Source: Hymenobacter lucidus
GTDB lineage: Bacteria > Bacteroidota > Bacteroidia > Cytophagales > Hymenobacteraceae
DNA: 64,000 bases
Reading direction: 5' to 3'
Assembly (NCBI RefSeq): GCF_020447265.1
Contig: NZ_JAJADR010000001.1
Location: forward strand, 1,426,001-1,490,000
The position numbers and the translations under genes were made by a program. The notes under the pieces are model-generated. The model ran no database searches. It was not told the origin of the DNA and saw only the letters and a list, made by a program, of their open reading frames with translations. Below are positions 27,187 to 34,741 of this stretch, piece by piece (the stretch's first letter is position 1; the number at the start of each line of letters is the position of its first letter).

Positions 27187-28011
27187 CTAGGCGGCGTGGC
27201 GGGTGGTGGCGAGCTGGCGCTGGAAGGCCACGCGGGCGTCGCGGGCCAGCGCGTAGTGGGCCGCCGACAGGTCGTTCTGCTCGCCGTACCACACGTACTC
27301 AAACTGCTGGGTCAGCTCCCGGAAAGCCGGCCGTAGCGTGCCGGCCGACAGCTCGCGTAGGTAGTCGTGGTTGGTTTTATCAGGCTGCCATTGCACCAAG
27401 CCCTGGTCGGTGAGTTGCTTGAGAACGAACAGATAGCCCAGGCGCACGGCCAAGCGGTAGTTGCCGGCCGCTTCGGCCTCGCCGAGCAGGGCGTTGAAAT
27501 CGAGGGCGTGAATGTCTTCGGCGGCCGTGTCGTAAAGCAGCGGCGAGCGGCGCGGGGCCCGGCCCAGAGCGCGGGTTATATCCACCTGCATCAGCTTCAA
27601 CACCACGAAAACCAGCAGCACGACCAGCAGGGCATAAATGCCGTATTCCCATACCACTTTGCCGCCCCGGGTCTGGAGCAGCTCGCCGAGCCAGTGCCAC
27701 AGCCGGGCCATAAACAGGTCCCAGCCGCTTTGCTCGCTCTTCACTTCCACGTAATGAAACTCGTGCTGCTCCCGAAACTCGCGTAGCTGCCCGGCTGTGG
27801 GCTGCCGCAGCGGCACGCGGGTGGTGCGGTCGGCGGGTAGCACGCGCCTGGCTAGGTCGTGCTTGCGGGCCGGCTGGCCCGCCACGGGCGAAGCGGCCAG
27901 CAGCAGGAGCAACACAAGAGCGGGAAAAAAGCGTAACCGAATACGTAAGGACACAGGCAAACGAGCAGATAGGACAGAAAATTCGCCGGGTGCGGTTCGG
28001 GCAGCACTCAT
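27187..28011 (-). CDS. DUF4129 membrane protein
   Basis: A 274-residue protein with an N-terminal signal/anchor (about residues 28-46), a periplasmic stretch, a transmembrane helix around 125-143 and a C-terminal DUF4129 domain (NYRLAVRLGYLFVLKQL, then QQFEYVWYGE). DUF4129 genes accompany MoxR-DUF58 modules and transglutaminase-like proteins in many bacteria. The downstream DUF4350 gene starts 13 bp after its stop, so the two are probably cotranslated. No catalytic motif is seen. Confidence 0.85.
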   Translation of the reverse strand: MSAARTAPGEFSVLSARLPVSLRIRLRFFPALVLLLLLAASPVAGQPARKHDLARRVLPADRTTRVPLRQPTAGQLREFREQHEFHYVEVKSEQSGWDLFMARLWHWLGELLQTRGGKVVWEYGIYALLVVLLVFVVLKLMQVDITRALGRAPRRSPLLYDTAAEDIHALDFNALLGEAEAAGNYRLAVRLGYLFVLKQLTDQGLVQWQPDKTNHDYLRELSAGTLRPAFRELTQQFEYVWYGEQNDLSAAHYALARDARVAFQRQLATTRHAA

Positions 28012-28047
28012 TGGGCAAGATAGGGCAGAAGCTTTTTACCGGCCCGG

Positions 28048-29016
28048 CTAATATTCGCCTTCATCATCGGCACGGTAAGCCTCGTTGTAGGCTACCGGCG
28101 CGGGCCCCTGCCCAATGCTGTCGATAAGGGAGCGGAGTCCCATGCCTTCCTTGCGCTCCACGAGGTTGAAATACTGGAACACTACGGCCATGAGCGGAAT
28201 CGTGTAAGTGAACATGATGCCCAGCGCGTACAGACACTGGGCGATGATGCCCAGTGCGTCTGACTCCAGGCCGGGAATCTTCAGCATTTTGCCAAACATG
28301 ACGGCGTACTGCGGCAGCGCAAACATCATGGCAATCATGCCCTGAATCATGGCCGTAACCATGAGCAGGCCGAAAGTAGACCACCATTTACCCTGAATCA
28401 GGTAGAAGCAGCGGCGCAGGGCGTGCCCCAGGCTGCCATCTTCCAGCCAGAGCACCGGGAAATACAGCGACAAAGGCACCATGACGTAGAAAGCCAGGGG
28501 AAACAGTATGAACAGCAGCAGGGCAAACGACGTGCTGACCGCCATTAAACCCCCGATTACCGCAAACAGCACCGCGTAGAGGGCCACCACAAACAGGAAG
28601 GCCAGCAGCATACGCCCCCCTCGGCTTTTGATTTCCTGCCATACCTGGCCCGGCGTAGGCGTGGTTTCCGTGGCCAGAACCAGTCGAATATACCCGTACA
28701 CCGTGCTCAGCAGCAGCATAAAGCTGAGGATGCCAGCCAGCATGGCCAACCCGACCCCCGAAAAAGCACTGACCAGGACGGCGTCGGTGGCAACAGCCGA
28801 TTTGCCCGTTGCCTGCCCGGCGGCCATGTTAAACATGGTATTGGTCATCAGGCCCATGCCCACGCCCGCCAGCATGGTAGGCGGCAGCACGAAATACAGC
28901 AGGCACTTGCCCAGCGGACGAAAGTGTGCGGCAATACACTCGAACGTGGCACTTATTTTTTTGCCAAAATCCCGCTCCTGGTGAAAATCGGCGGCGTGGG
29001 TATAGGTAGGCTTCAT
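28048..29016 (-). CDS. Polytopic membrane protein of the MoxR/SpoIIM cluster
   Basis: A 322-residue protein with about six to seven long hydrophobic helices (residues about 36-60, 85-115, 138-165, 165-190, 220-245 and 265-285). A soluble N-terminus (ERDFGKKISATFECIAAH) and an acidic C-terminus (RADDEGEY) flank the membrane region. There is no recognisable catalytic motif. It resembles the membrane proteins encoded between SpoIIM-like and DUF4129 genes in other Bacteroidota and probably forms part of the same envelope-associated system. It lies 13 bp from the SpoIIM-like gene. Confidence 0.75.
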   Translation of the reverse strand: MKPTYTHAADFHQERDFGKKISATFECIAAHFRPLGKCLLYFVLPPTMLAGVGMGLMTNTMFNMAAGQATGKSAVATDAVLVSAFSGVGLAMLAGILSFMLLLSTVYGYIRLVLATETTPTPGQVWQEIKSRGGRMLLAFLFVVALYAVLFAVIGGLMAVSTSFALLLFILFPLAFYVMVPLSLYFPVLWLEDGSLGHALRRCFYLIQGKWWSTFGLLMVTAMIQGMIAMMFALPQYAVMFGKMLKIPGLESDALGIIAQCLYALGIMFTYTIPLMAVVFQYFNLVERKEGMGLRSLIDSIGQGPAPVAYNEAYRADDEGEY

Positions 29017-29029
29017 AGGGGCAGTTGAA

Positions 29030-29983
29030 TCAGGCGGGAGAATGGGCGCGGCGGGCCAGCTGCCGCGGATACAGGATGAAGTACCAGATGATAAACGCGG
29101 CCGAGCTGCCGATAATAAGCAGGCTGAGCAGCACGGGCATCTCGGTGTGGCGCGTCACGAAGCCTTCCAGAAAGCCGGCCACGATGAAGATGGGCACCAG
29201 GCCCAGGGCCAGCTTGAGCCCGTCGCGGGCACCCTGCCGGAAGGAGTCGGCCCGGGAATAGGTGCCGGGAAAGAGCATGCTGCGCGCCATCACCAGGCCC
29301 GCGCCGCCGGCCAGCACAATGGCCGATATTTCGAGTGTGCCGTGAATCCAGATGGTAAGCAGGGACGGCAGCAGCACGCCTTTCTGGTAGAAGAAATACT
29401 GAAACGAGCCCAGCATCACGCCGTTGTTGAACAGGGCCCATACTGTGCCCGCGCCCAGCGTAGCCCCCAGCGCATAGGCCACCAACGACACATAGATGTT
29501 GTTCATGGTGATGTAGAGAAACATCGGGGCCTCACTGCTGCCTTTGTACACGGCCATCGGGTCGCCGCGCTCAATGTTTTCGATGGTGCGGTTCACGTAG
29601 GCGTCGCCGAGTACCACCCGCACAAACGTCTCGTCGTAGGCCGCCGACAGCGCCCCAACCAGCGTGAAGACCACAAACAGCAGCAGCGACCAAGCCAGGG
29701 TGCGGTGGTGGCGGGCTACGAGCAACGGCAGCTCCTGCCGCCAGAAGAAGCTGAAGCGGTTGGTCGTTTCGCTCTTGTTGCGGTAAAGCGCCTGGTGCAG
29801 CTTGCCGGCCAGGTCGTTGAGGTAGCGCGTGGTAGCCGAGGTGGGGTAAAACGTCTGGGCGTAGGCCAAATCGTCGGTCAGCTCGATAAAGCGGGCGGCC
29901 AGCTCGTCGGGGCCGGCGGGGGGCTGGGTTTCGTATTGCCGCCATTTAGCCTCGTTCTGGCGCAGAAATACCGCTTCACGCAT
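29030..29983 (-). CDS. Stage II sporulation protein M-like (DUF95) membrane protein
   Basis: A 317-residue protein of the SpoIIM/DUF95 family. A soluble helical N-terminus of about 95 residues contains YAQTFYPTSATTRYLNDLAG, followed by five or six helices and the family loop NNGVMLGSFQYFF, then WIHGTLEISAIVLAGGAG. The organism is not expected to sporulate, and in Bacteroidota these genes travel with RDD, MoxR and DUF58 genes. It is the first gene of the minus-strand cluster, divergent from the RDD gene with a 240-bp intergenic region that should hold both promoters. I could not pick clear promoter elements there. Confidence 0.88.
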   Translation of the reverse strand: MREAVFLRQNEAKWRQYETQPPAGPDELAARFIELTDDLAYAQTFYPTSATTRYLNDLAGKLHQALYRNKSETTNRFSFFWRQELPLLVARHHRTLAWSLLLFVVFTLVGALSAAYDETFVRVVLGDAYVNRTIENIERGDPMAVYKGSSEAPMFLYITMNNIYVSLVAYALGATLGAGTVWALFNNGVMLGSFQYFFYQKGVLLPSLLTIWIHGTLEISAIVLAGGAGLVMARSMLFPGTYSRADSFRQGARDGLKLALGLVPIFIVAGFLEGFVTRHTEMPVLLSLLIIGSSAAFIIWYFILYPRQLARRAHSPA

Positions 29984-30223
29984 ACACTAAAGAAAGGAAT
30001 AACAGACCGTGAAATAGCGCAGAAATAGCCCTGGAGCCTACTGCCTGCCAACCACCACAAGCAGCGGACCAGGCGGCCGGAATCGGGCGTTGCGCTGGTC
30101 CTGGGTTTGCGAAGATTGGGAAAATTTTCGACCCAATGCCCATGCCTACCGACTAAATTCCGTCATTGGAGCTTTCTAGCCAGCTCCCGAGCTCATTTAT
30201 TCCTTTTCAGTCCCTGCTTTACC

Positions 30224-30943
30224 ATGAGTACTATCCGCATCCAGACCACGCAAAACGTTACGCTCGAATACGAGGTAGCCAGCGTTGGGGAGCGAATCGT
30301 TGCTGCGATTATCGACGACCTTATTTTGTTTGGCTGGGCTGTGGCCTGCATGGTGCTGCTCTCGGCGGTCGGCGTCGACGAAGGCATGCCCGCGTTGGGC
30401 GTGCTGCTCGTTGGCATTCCCTTTATCTTCTACCACCTGGCCTGCGAAATCCTGTTTAATGGCCAAAGCCTGGGCAAAAAAGCCCGGGATATCAAAGTCA
30501 TCCGTCTCGATGGCACCCGGCCCCGGGTGGGCGACTACCTGCTGCGCTGGGTACTGCGCATCGTTGATACGGGCTTTTTCGGCGGCCTGGTAGCGGTGGT
30601 GGTTATTGCCTCCAACGGCAAGGGGCAGCGCGTAGGTGATTTGGCGGCCGGCACGGCGGTAGTAAGTACCCGGCCCCGCCAGGGCGGTGGGGCACTGGCC
30701 CCGGCCATGACGGATGCCAACTACGTGGTAGTGTTTCCGCAGGCCGCCCAGCTCGCCGACCACGACGTGGCCACCATTCGCCAGCTGCTGGCGAAAAGTC
30801 TGGAACACGAAAACTACCTGCTGCTCAATGAAGTGGCCAACAAAGTAAAAGGCCTGACCGGCATCCAGACCGACCTGGGCGACGAAGCTTTCCTGCGCAC
30901 CATTCTGCGCGACCATGCCCACCTGGCCGCTATGAACGGCTAG
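30224..30943 (+). CDS. RDD-family membrane protein
   Basis: A 239-residue protein with the RDD signature at the start of helix 1 (GERIVAAIIDDLILF) and three helices up to about residue 140, including GQSLGKKARDIKVIR and LRWVLRIVD, then a soluble C-terminal extension of about 95 residues (HDVATIRQLLAKSLEHENY). RDD proteins are proposed transporters or ion exchangers, but the role is not settled. The ATG at 30224 gives the conserved start MSTIRIQTTQN; the upstream extension is not conserved in character. It is divergently transcribed from the SpoIIM-like gene, a pairing often seen. Confidence 0.88.
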   Translation: MSTIRIQTTQNVTLEYEVASVGERIVAAIIDDLILFGWAVACMVLLSAVGVDEGMPALGVLLVGIPFIFYHLACEILFNGQSLGKKARDIKVIRLDGTRPRVGDYLLRWVLRIVDTGFFGGLVAVVVIASNGKGQRVGDLAAGTAVVSTRPRQGGGALAPAMTDANYVVVFPQAAQLADHDVATIRQLLAKSLEHENYLLLNEVANKVKGLTGIQTDLGDEAFLRTILRDHAHLAAMNG

Positions 30944-30961
30944 TCATCTTCAGTTACAAAG

Positions 30962-31005
30962 AAAAGCCTGGGCTCCGCTTACGATAAGCGGGGCCCAGGC
31001 TTTTT
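30962..31005. terminator. Bidirectional terminator 1 after the RDD gene
   Basis: A 15-bp stem with one wobble, GCCTGGGCTCCGCTT (30966-30980) and AAGCGGGGCCCAGGC (30986-31000), has a 5-nt loop and is flanked by AAAA and TTTTT. Confidence 0.9.
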
Positions 31006-31027
31006 CCGGTAGTAGAACCAGCTACGC

Positions 31028-31061
31028 AAAAGGCCCTCTGCCAATGACAGAGGGCCTTTTT
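31028..31061. terminator. Bidirectional terminator 2
   Basis: A perfect 13-bp stem, AAAAGGCCCTCTG (31028-31040) and CAGAGGGCCTTTT (31048-31060), has a 7-nt loop. It lies between the convergent RDD and DUF4394 genes, 22 bp after the first terminator. Confidence 0.88.
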
Positions 31062-31106
31062 AACAAGCAGAACGATAAGCAGAATAATTACTGCCCCTTC
31101 TCAGCG

Positions 31107-33104
31107 CTACTTCAGCAGTACGCCGCGGCGGGTGCCGGCGGGTTGGCCGTCGAGGAGCAGAGTGAAGAAGTACACGCCCTGACGCTGGGCGGCCTTGGTG
31201 TTCCAGCGCAGCGTTTGAGGGCCGGTGGCCAGCGTGCCGGCATCCAGGGTTTCAACTTGGCGGCCCAGGGCGTCGGTTACGACCAGCGTGACCTGTGCGG
31301 GGCGGGGCAACGTGAAGCTCAGCTGGGCCGCATCGGCTACGGGGTTAGGATAGAGGCTCAGACCGGCTACCAGCTCTTCGCGGTTGCGGGCGCCGGTGGC
31401 AACGCCCGTAGCAGCGGCCACAGCAATATCGCGCACGGTAATACCGTTGCCGATAGTGCCTACCGAGGTAGCGGCACCCGTAGTCAGATTTACGGTGTAG
31501 AAGCTGCTGTTGGCAGAAGTGCCGGTAGTAGCTACCAGGTAGGCAGTATTCACCCCTACGCCAGTGCTGTAGATATCCAAATCCACGTTGGCCGGAGCCA
31601 GATTGGCCGTAATGCCGGAGCTGCCAACGGTGGTCAGCTGGCCGTCGGCCGGTGGGTTGAGGGTGCTTTGCGTGTTGAGCAGGTTCAGCGCTTCGTCGTA
31701 GCTGTAGAGGGTGGTGCCACTGGTAGCGTTGGCGCCGGTGAAGCTGTTGGTGTAAGCAACGGCCCCGATGGTAGGCGTATTGGTGCCGCTGGTGTAGGCT
31801 ACCGGGCCATCGGTAGCGGCCAAGGTGCCCGTCACGGGGTTGAGGCGGTAGTTGTTGCGGTTGGCGCCCACCACCCGAATCCGGTCTACGGTCGGGTTGA
31901 AGTCGAAGCCGATGCTGCCCGTGCCCAGGGCCAGGGCAATGGCGGCGCTGGTTGGGGTAGCTACGCCGGTCGTGGCATTGATGGTGTAAAGCTGGCCGGT
32001 TTGGGTGGTGGCGTTGTAGCCCAAAGCATACAGCGCGTTGTTGAGCGGCCGTACATCCAGGCCCACCAGCGTCTGGGCAGCGTCCACACCGGTGATGCCT
32101 GTTGCGGTGCGTACCAGGGTAGGCTGGGCCGAGTCGAAGGTAATCAGGTTGGTACCGGCCAGCGCATACACCAGCTGGCCCGTAATGGCGGGCAATGTAG
32201 CGGGACGGTTGATCTGGAAGGCAATATCGAAAACGGCCACAATAGGGCCGGAGCCGACGGCGCCTACCAGCGTGGCGGCTCCGGTAGTGGGATTCAGCCG
32301 GTAGAGGTCCGTGTTGGCCTGAGTAGGGGAGGTAGAGGTGGCAACGGCCAGGTAGAGCGTATTGGCTTTGGTGGCCTCATCGAAGTAAATATCGAGGTCG
32401 GTTACCTTGCTTACATCGAGTGCAATGCCCAGGGGCCCTACCGTATTGAGCGTACCGGCATTCGGCGGGTTCTGGGTTACGAGGCGGCTGGCAGCTTCAT
32501 CGATGTTGTAGAGCGTGGTGGCCGAGCTGCCGATATAGCTGTTGGTATAGGCGGCGGCTCCTACCTCCGGCGTCTGGCCGGCGTTGGGGTCGGTAGTGGC
32601 GTAGGCCAGGTTGCCGTCGGTGGCGGCCAGCGCGCCGTTTACCGGGTTCAGCCGGAAGTCGGTGCCAATGCCGCTCACCACCCGGATGCGGTCCACGGTG
32701 GGGTTGAAGTCGAAGCCGATGCGGAACAGGTTGGTGCCCAGGTTGAGCGTGAGCGGGGTGCCCACGGCCGTAGCCAGGCCCGTCGTCCGGTTGATGACGT
32801 AAAGCTGGGCCTGAGTGGTGGCAATGTTGTAGCCCAAGCCGAAAAGCTCACCGGTGTTGGGCCGGAAGTCGATGCCCACCAGCGCCTGGCCCACCGGAAT
32901 GCCCGTAATGGGTACGGGCGTCGAAAGAGTGCCGGGTGAAGTCAGGTTAAACGAAACCAGGGAACGGTCGTTGGTGCCGGCCGCCGATACTGAGAGGCCA
33001 TAAACCGTCTGGGCCTGGGCCGCTCCGGCCATCAGCGTGCAGCAGGCCAGGCCCAACATGGTTTTGCGCAGGGAAGGAAAACGCTTGGTAATGGTTGATT
33101 TCAT
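31107..33104 (-). CDS. Secreted protein with two DUF4394 domains and T9SS sorting tail
   Basis: A 665-residue exported protein. A signal peptide (cleavage near AQAQT) precedes two tandem DUF4394 units (about residues 35-300 and 310-560) that share the signature IGFDFNPTVDRIRVV and the following NYRLNPVTGALAATDG-type segment. The C-terminal roughly 75 residues form a type A T9SS sorting domain (LSLYPNPVADAAQLSF ... GVYFFTLLLDGQ), so it should be secreted and attached to the surface. The ATG at 33104 (MKSTITKRF) is preferred to an upstream TTG. The DUF4394 function is unknown; the repeats suggest a beta-propeller. Confidence 0.88.
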   Translation of the reverse strand: MKSTITKRFPSLRKTMLGLACCTLMAGAAQAQTVYGLSVSAAGTNDRSLVSFNLTSPGTLSTPVPITGIPVGQALVGIDFRPNTGELFGLGYNIATTQAQLYVINRTTGLATAVGTPLTLNLGTNLFRIGFDFNPTVDRIRVVSGIGTDFRLNPVNGALAATDGNLAYATTDPNAGQTPEVGAAAYTNSYIGSSATTLYNIDEAASRLVTQNPPNAGTLNTVGPLGIALDVSKVTDLDIYFDEATKANTLYLAVATSTSPTQANTDLYRLNPTTGAATLVGAVGSGPIVAVFDIAFQINRPATLPAITGQLVYALAGTNLITFDSAQPTLVRTATGITGVDAAQTLVGLDVRPLNNALYALGYNATTQTGQLYTINATTGVATPTSAAIALALGTGSIGFDFNPTVDRIRVVGANRNNYRLNPVTGTLAATDGPVAYTSGTNTPTIGAVAYTNSFTGANATSGTTLYSYDEALNLLNTQSTLNPPADGQLTTVGSSGITANLAPANVDLDIYSTGVGVNTAYLVATTGTSANSSFYTVNLTTGAATSVGTIGNGITVRDIAVAAATGVATGARNREELVAGLSLYPNPVADAAQLSFTLPRPAQVTLVVTDALGRQVETLDAGTLATGPQTLRWNTKAAQRQGVYFFTLLLDGQPAGTRRGVLLK

Positions 33105-33286
33105 GGTCAGCAAATTGAAATTGGGTGTAGAAATAGCCCCGCCGGCAGTCTGCCAGGCGGCATGAGTAAAACCCTACGGAGATATAGCCGGCCGCGGATT
33201 GTATTTAATTCGCTTTTAATATTTCTGGGGCAGATGCTCAATGCTCCCGGCTGCTTTCAAGAACTGCCTGACAGCGCCGCCCAAAC

Positions 33287-33315
33287 AAAAAGGCAGCCCC
33301 TGAAGGCCGCCTTTT
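33287..33315 (-). terminator. Terminator after the SDR gene
   Basis: On the minus strand AAAAGGCGGCC pairs with GGCTGCCTTTTT (one wobble) and ends in a T-run, 31 bp beyond the SDR stop. The remaining gap, 33105-33286, holds only a short GC palindrome (33139-33161) and no gene. Confidence 0.7.
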
Positions 33316-33345
33316 CTGATGCTGTATGTGCTGCTGCAACCCGCC

Positions 33346-34077
33346 TTACCAGGCCACGGGCTTGCCCTGCCAGGTCATAAAGCTGCCGTTTTCCTCGGCG
33401 TGCAGTTGGTCGGTGATACGGATGATGCCCCGGGCCGAGTCGGCGGCGGGCAGAGCCGCGCCGGTGCCGCCCATGTCGGTCCGCATCCAGCCCGGGTCTA
33501 CCATAATCGAGATGATGCCGTAGTGACCCGCTTCGGCCGCCAGCGTGCGCATATACATGTTCATGGCGGCCTTGCTGGCGCTGTAGTGGTAGTGGCTGCC
33601 CGAGGCTTTGAGCTCCAACGAGCCCAGGCCCGACGACAAGCTCACCACGCGGCTCTTACGGCCGGCCCGCAGCAGGGGCATAAATTGCTGCGTTACCAGC
33701 AGCGGCCCCACGGCATTGGTGCCGAATACCTGCATGGCATCCTCGTAGCGCAGGTTGCCCAGCTTCTGGGCTTCCGATACGTCGTCGATGCCCGAGCCGG
33801 GGTGGCCGGGCAAAATGCCGGCGTTGTTGATCAGAATGTCGAGGTGGTCGGTGGCGGCGGCTACCTGCTGGTAGGCGGCAGCCAGGGAGTCGGCGCTGGT
33901 TACGTCGAGGGGCAGCAGCACCAAGCGGCCCTCGTGGGCCTGGCCCAGGGCGTGCAACTCGGTGGCGGTATCGGGCTGGCGGGCGGCCGCGAATACCTGG
34001 TCGCCGCGCTCCAGATACTGGCGGGTCAGCTCAAGGCCCAGGCCGCGGTTGGCGCCGGTGATAAGAACGGATTTCAT
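33346..34077 (-). CDS. Short-chain dehydrogenase/reductase
   Basis: A 243-residue SDR enzyme with a Rossmann fold. The cofactor motif TGANRGLG sits at residues 7-14, NNAG near residue 85 and the active-site pair in YSASK near residue 155. It probably reduces or oxidises a carbonyl compound with NADP(H), since Arg follows the glycine motif. It resembles the carbonyl-reductase-like SDRs active on small ketones, but the substrate is unknown. The ATG at 34077 gives MKSVLITGANRG; the longer upstream frame would cross the palindrome at 34185. It is monocistronic with its own terminator. Confidence 0.9.
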   Translation of the reverse strand: MKSVLITGANRGLGLELTRQYLERGDQVFAAARQPDTATELHALGQAHEGRLVLLPLDVTSADSLAAAYQQVAAATDHLDILINNAGILPGHPGSGIDDVSEAQKLGNLRYEDAMQVFGTNAVGPLLVTQQFMPLLRAGRKSRVVSLSSGLGSLELKASGSHYHYSASKAAMNMYMRTLAAEAGHYGIISIMVDPGWMRTDMGGTGAALPAADSARGIIRITDQLHAEENGSFMTWQGKPVAW

Positions 34078-34184
34078 GGGTGTGGGAGGCTTTAGAGTAA
34101 ACGAGGAAGAAAGATGGCAAAGCCGGTTTGTCTCCGGAAGTTTACTTAAATAAAACCCGGTTTTCGGCGCGTTAGCCGGCCACT

Positions 34185-34230
34185 GCACAAAAAAACTGTC
34201 CGGGAACGTTCCCAAACGGTTTTTTTGTGC
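34185..34230. promoter_or_regulatory. 46-nt near-perfect palindrome
   Basis: The outer arms GCACAAAAAAACTG (34185-34198) and CGGTTTTTTTGTGC (34217-34230) and the inner palindrome GGGAACGTTCCC (34202-34213) share one centre at 34207.5, with 20 of 23 positions paired. The A/T-run flanks fit a bidirectional terminator; the 12-bp core could equally be an operator for the SDR gene, which begins 108 bp away. Confidence 0.6.
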
Positions 34231-34620
34231 GGTTCTACCGGGTCAGGCCGGCAGCGCATCGTGGCGGTTTTGCACGTCGTCGATGACCTTGCTGAGCAGC
34301 GCTACCTAAGCTGCCACCTGGCCGGAGCCAACCTGACCCGGAAACTCGGCTGGGCCCCCGGCGTCGACCGAGTGGTTTTGCAGCCGGGGCTTTTGGTAGT
34401 TGGCCGTCAGCAGCTGGTGCTGGTAGCGGATGCGGTCCTCGTCCGAGAGGTTGGGGCCATCCAGCCCGGCTTCGGGGCTGGTTTTGGCCGTCAGGCACTA
34501 GACCCGGGCTTTGAATAGTATTCACATCGTACGCCATGCTAAGCTTGCATAACGTTCTGAATAATTGAATGTTGAGCCGAAAAGATGCAAAAGTGTTTAC
34601 TGTTTGCACAGCCTGACACG
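34231..34620 (-). pseudogene. Possible decayed coding region
   Basis: About 390 bp without an intact gene. On the minus strand one frame has protein-like composition (segment SDEDRIRYQHQLLTANYQ around 34385-34440) but is broken by at least two stops further on (near 34305 and 34250). I do not recognise the family. It could be a relic of a gene once served by the palindrome at 34185, or simply spacer with chance coding character. Confidence 0.22.
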
Positions 34621-34641
34621 AGTAATGGCGAGTGCGGCAAA

Positions 34642-34659
34642 ATACCCAGAACTGGGTAT
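34642..34659. promoter_or_regulatory. Operator-like palindrome A (ATACCCAG-AA-CTGGGTAT)
   Basis: A perfect 8-bp inverted repeat with a 2-nt spacer ends exactly 22 nt before the -7 element at 34682. The same element, with two changes in the right arm and the identical 22-nt spacing, precedes the secreted repeat protein at 36877. It overlaps the -33 region, fitting a repressor site or an activator that replaces a poor -33 box. Confidence 0.6.
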
Positions 34660-34681
34660 GGGAATGCGTCGGAATCGGGCA

Positions 34682-34689
34682 TAAATTTG
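34682..34689 (+). promoter_or_regulatory. -7 promoter element TAAATTTG
   Basis: A full match to TAnnTTTG lies 52 bp before the ATG at 34742. There is no TTG at -33, where the palindrome lies instead. Confidence 0.55.
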
Positions 34690-34741
34690 GGGTTTACAGG
34701 CCGGCAGCTAAGTCACTGGTTTCACTTTTTCTGTTGGCTGC

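Noticed and set aside
29030..29983. Sporulation function for the SpoIIM-like protein
   Set aside because: The family name comes from Firmicutes; nothing else in the window suggests sporulation, and the gene sits in a MoxR cluster.
31044..32939. 631-codon open frame opposite the DUF4394 protein
   Set aside because: Antisense to a gene with a signal peptide, domain repeats and a T9SS tail; the repetitive Gly/Val composition arises from the repeated DNA, and it starts inside a terminator.
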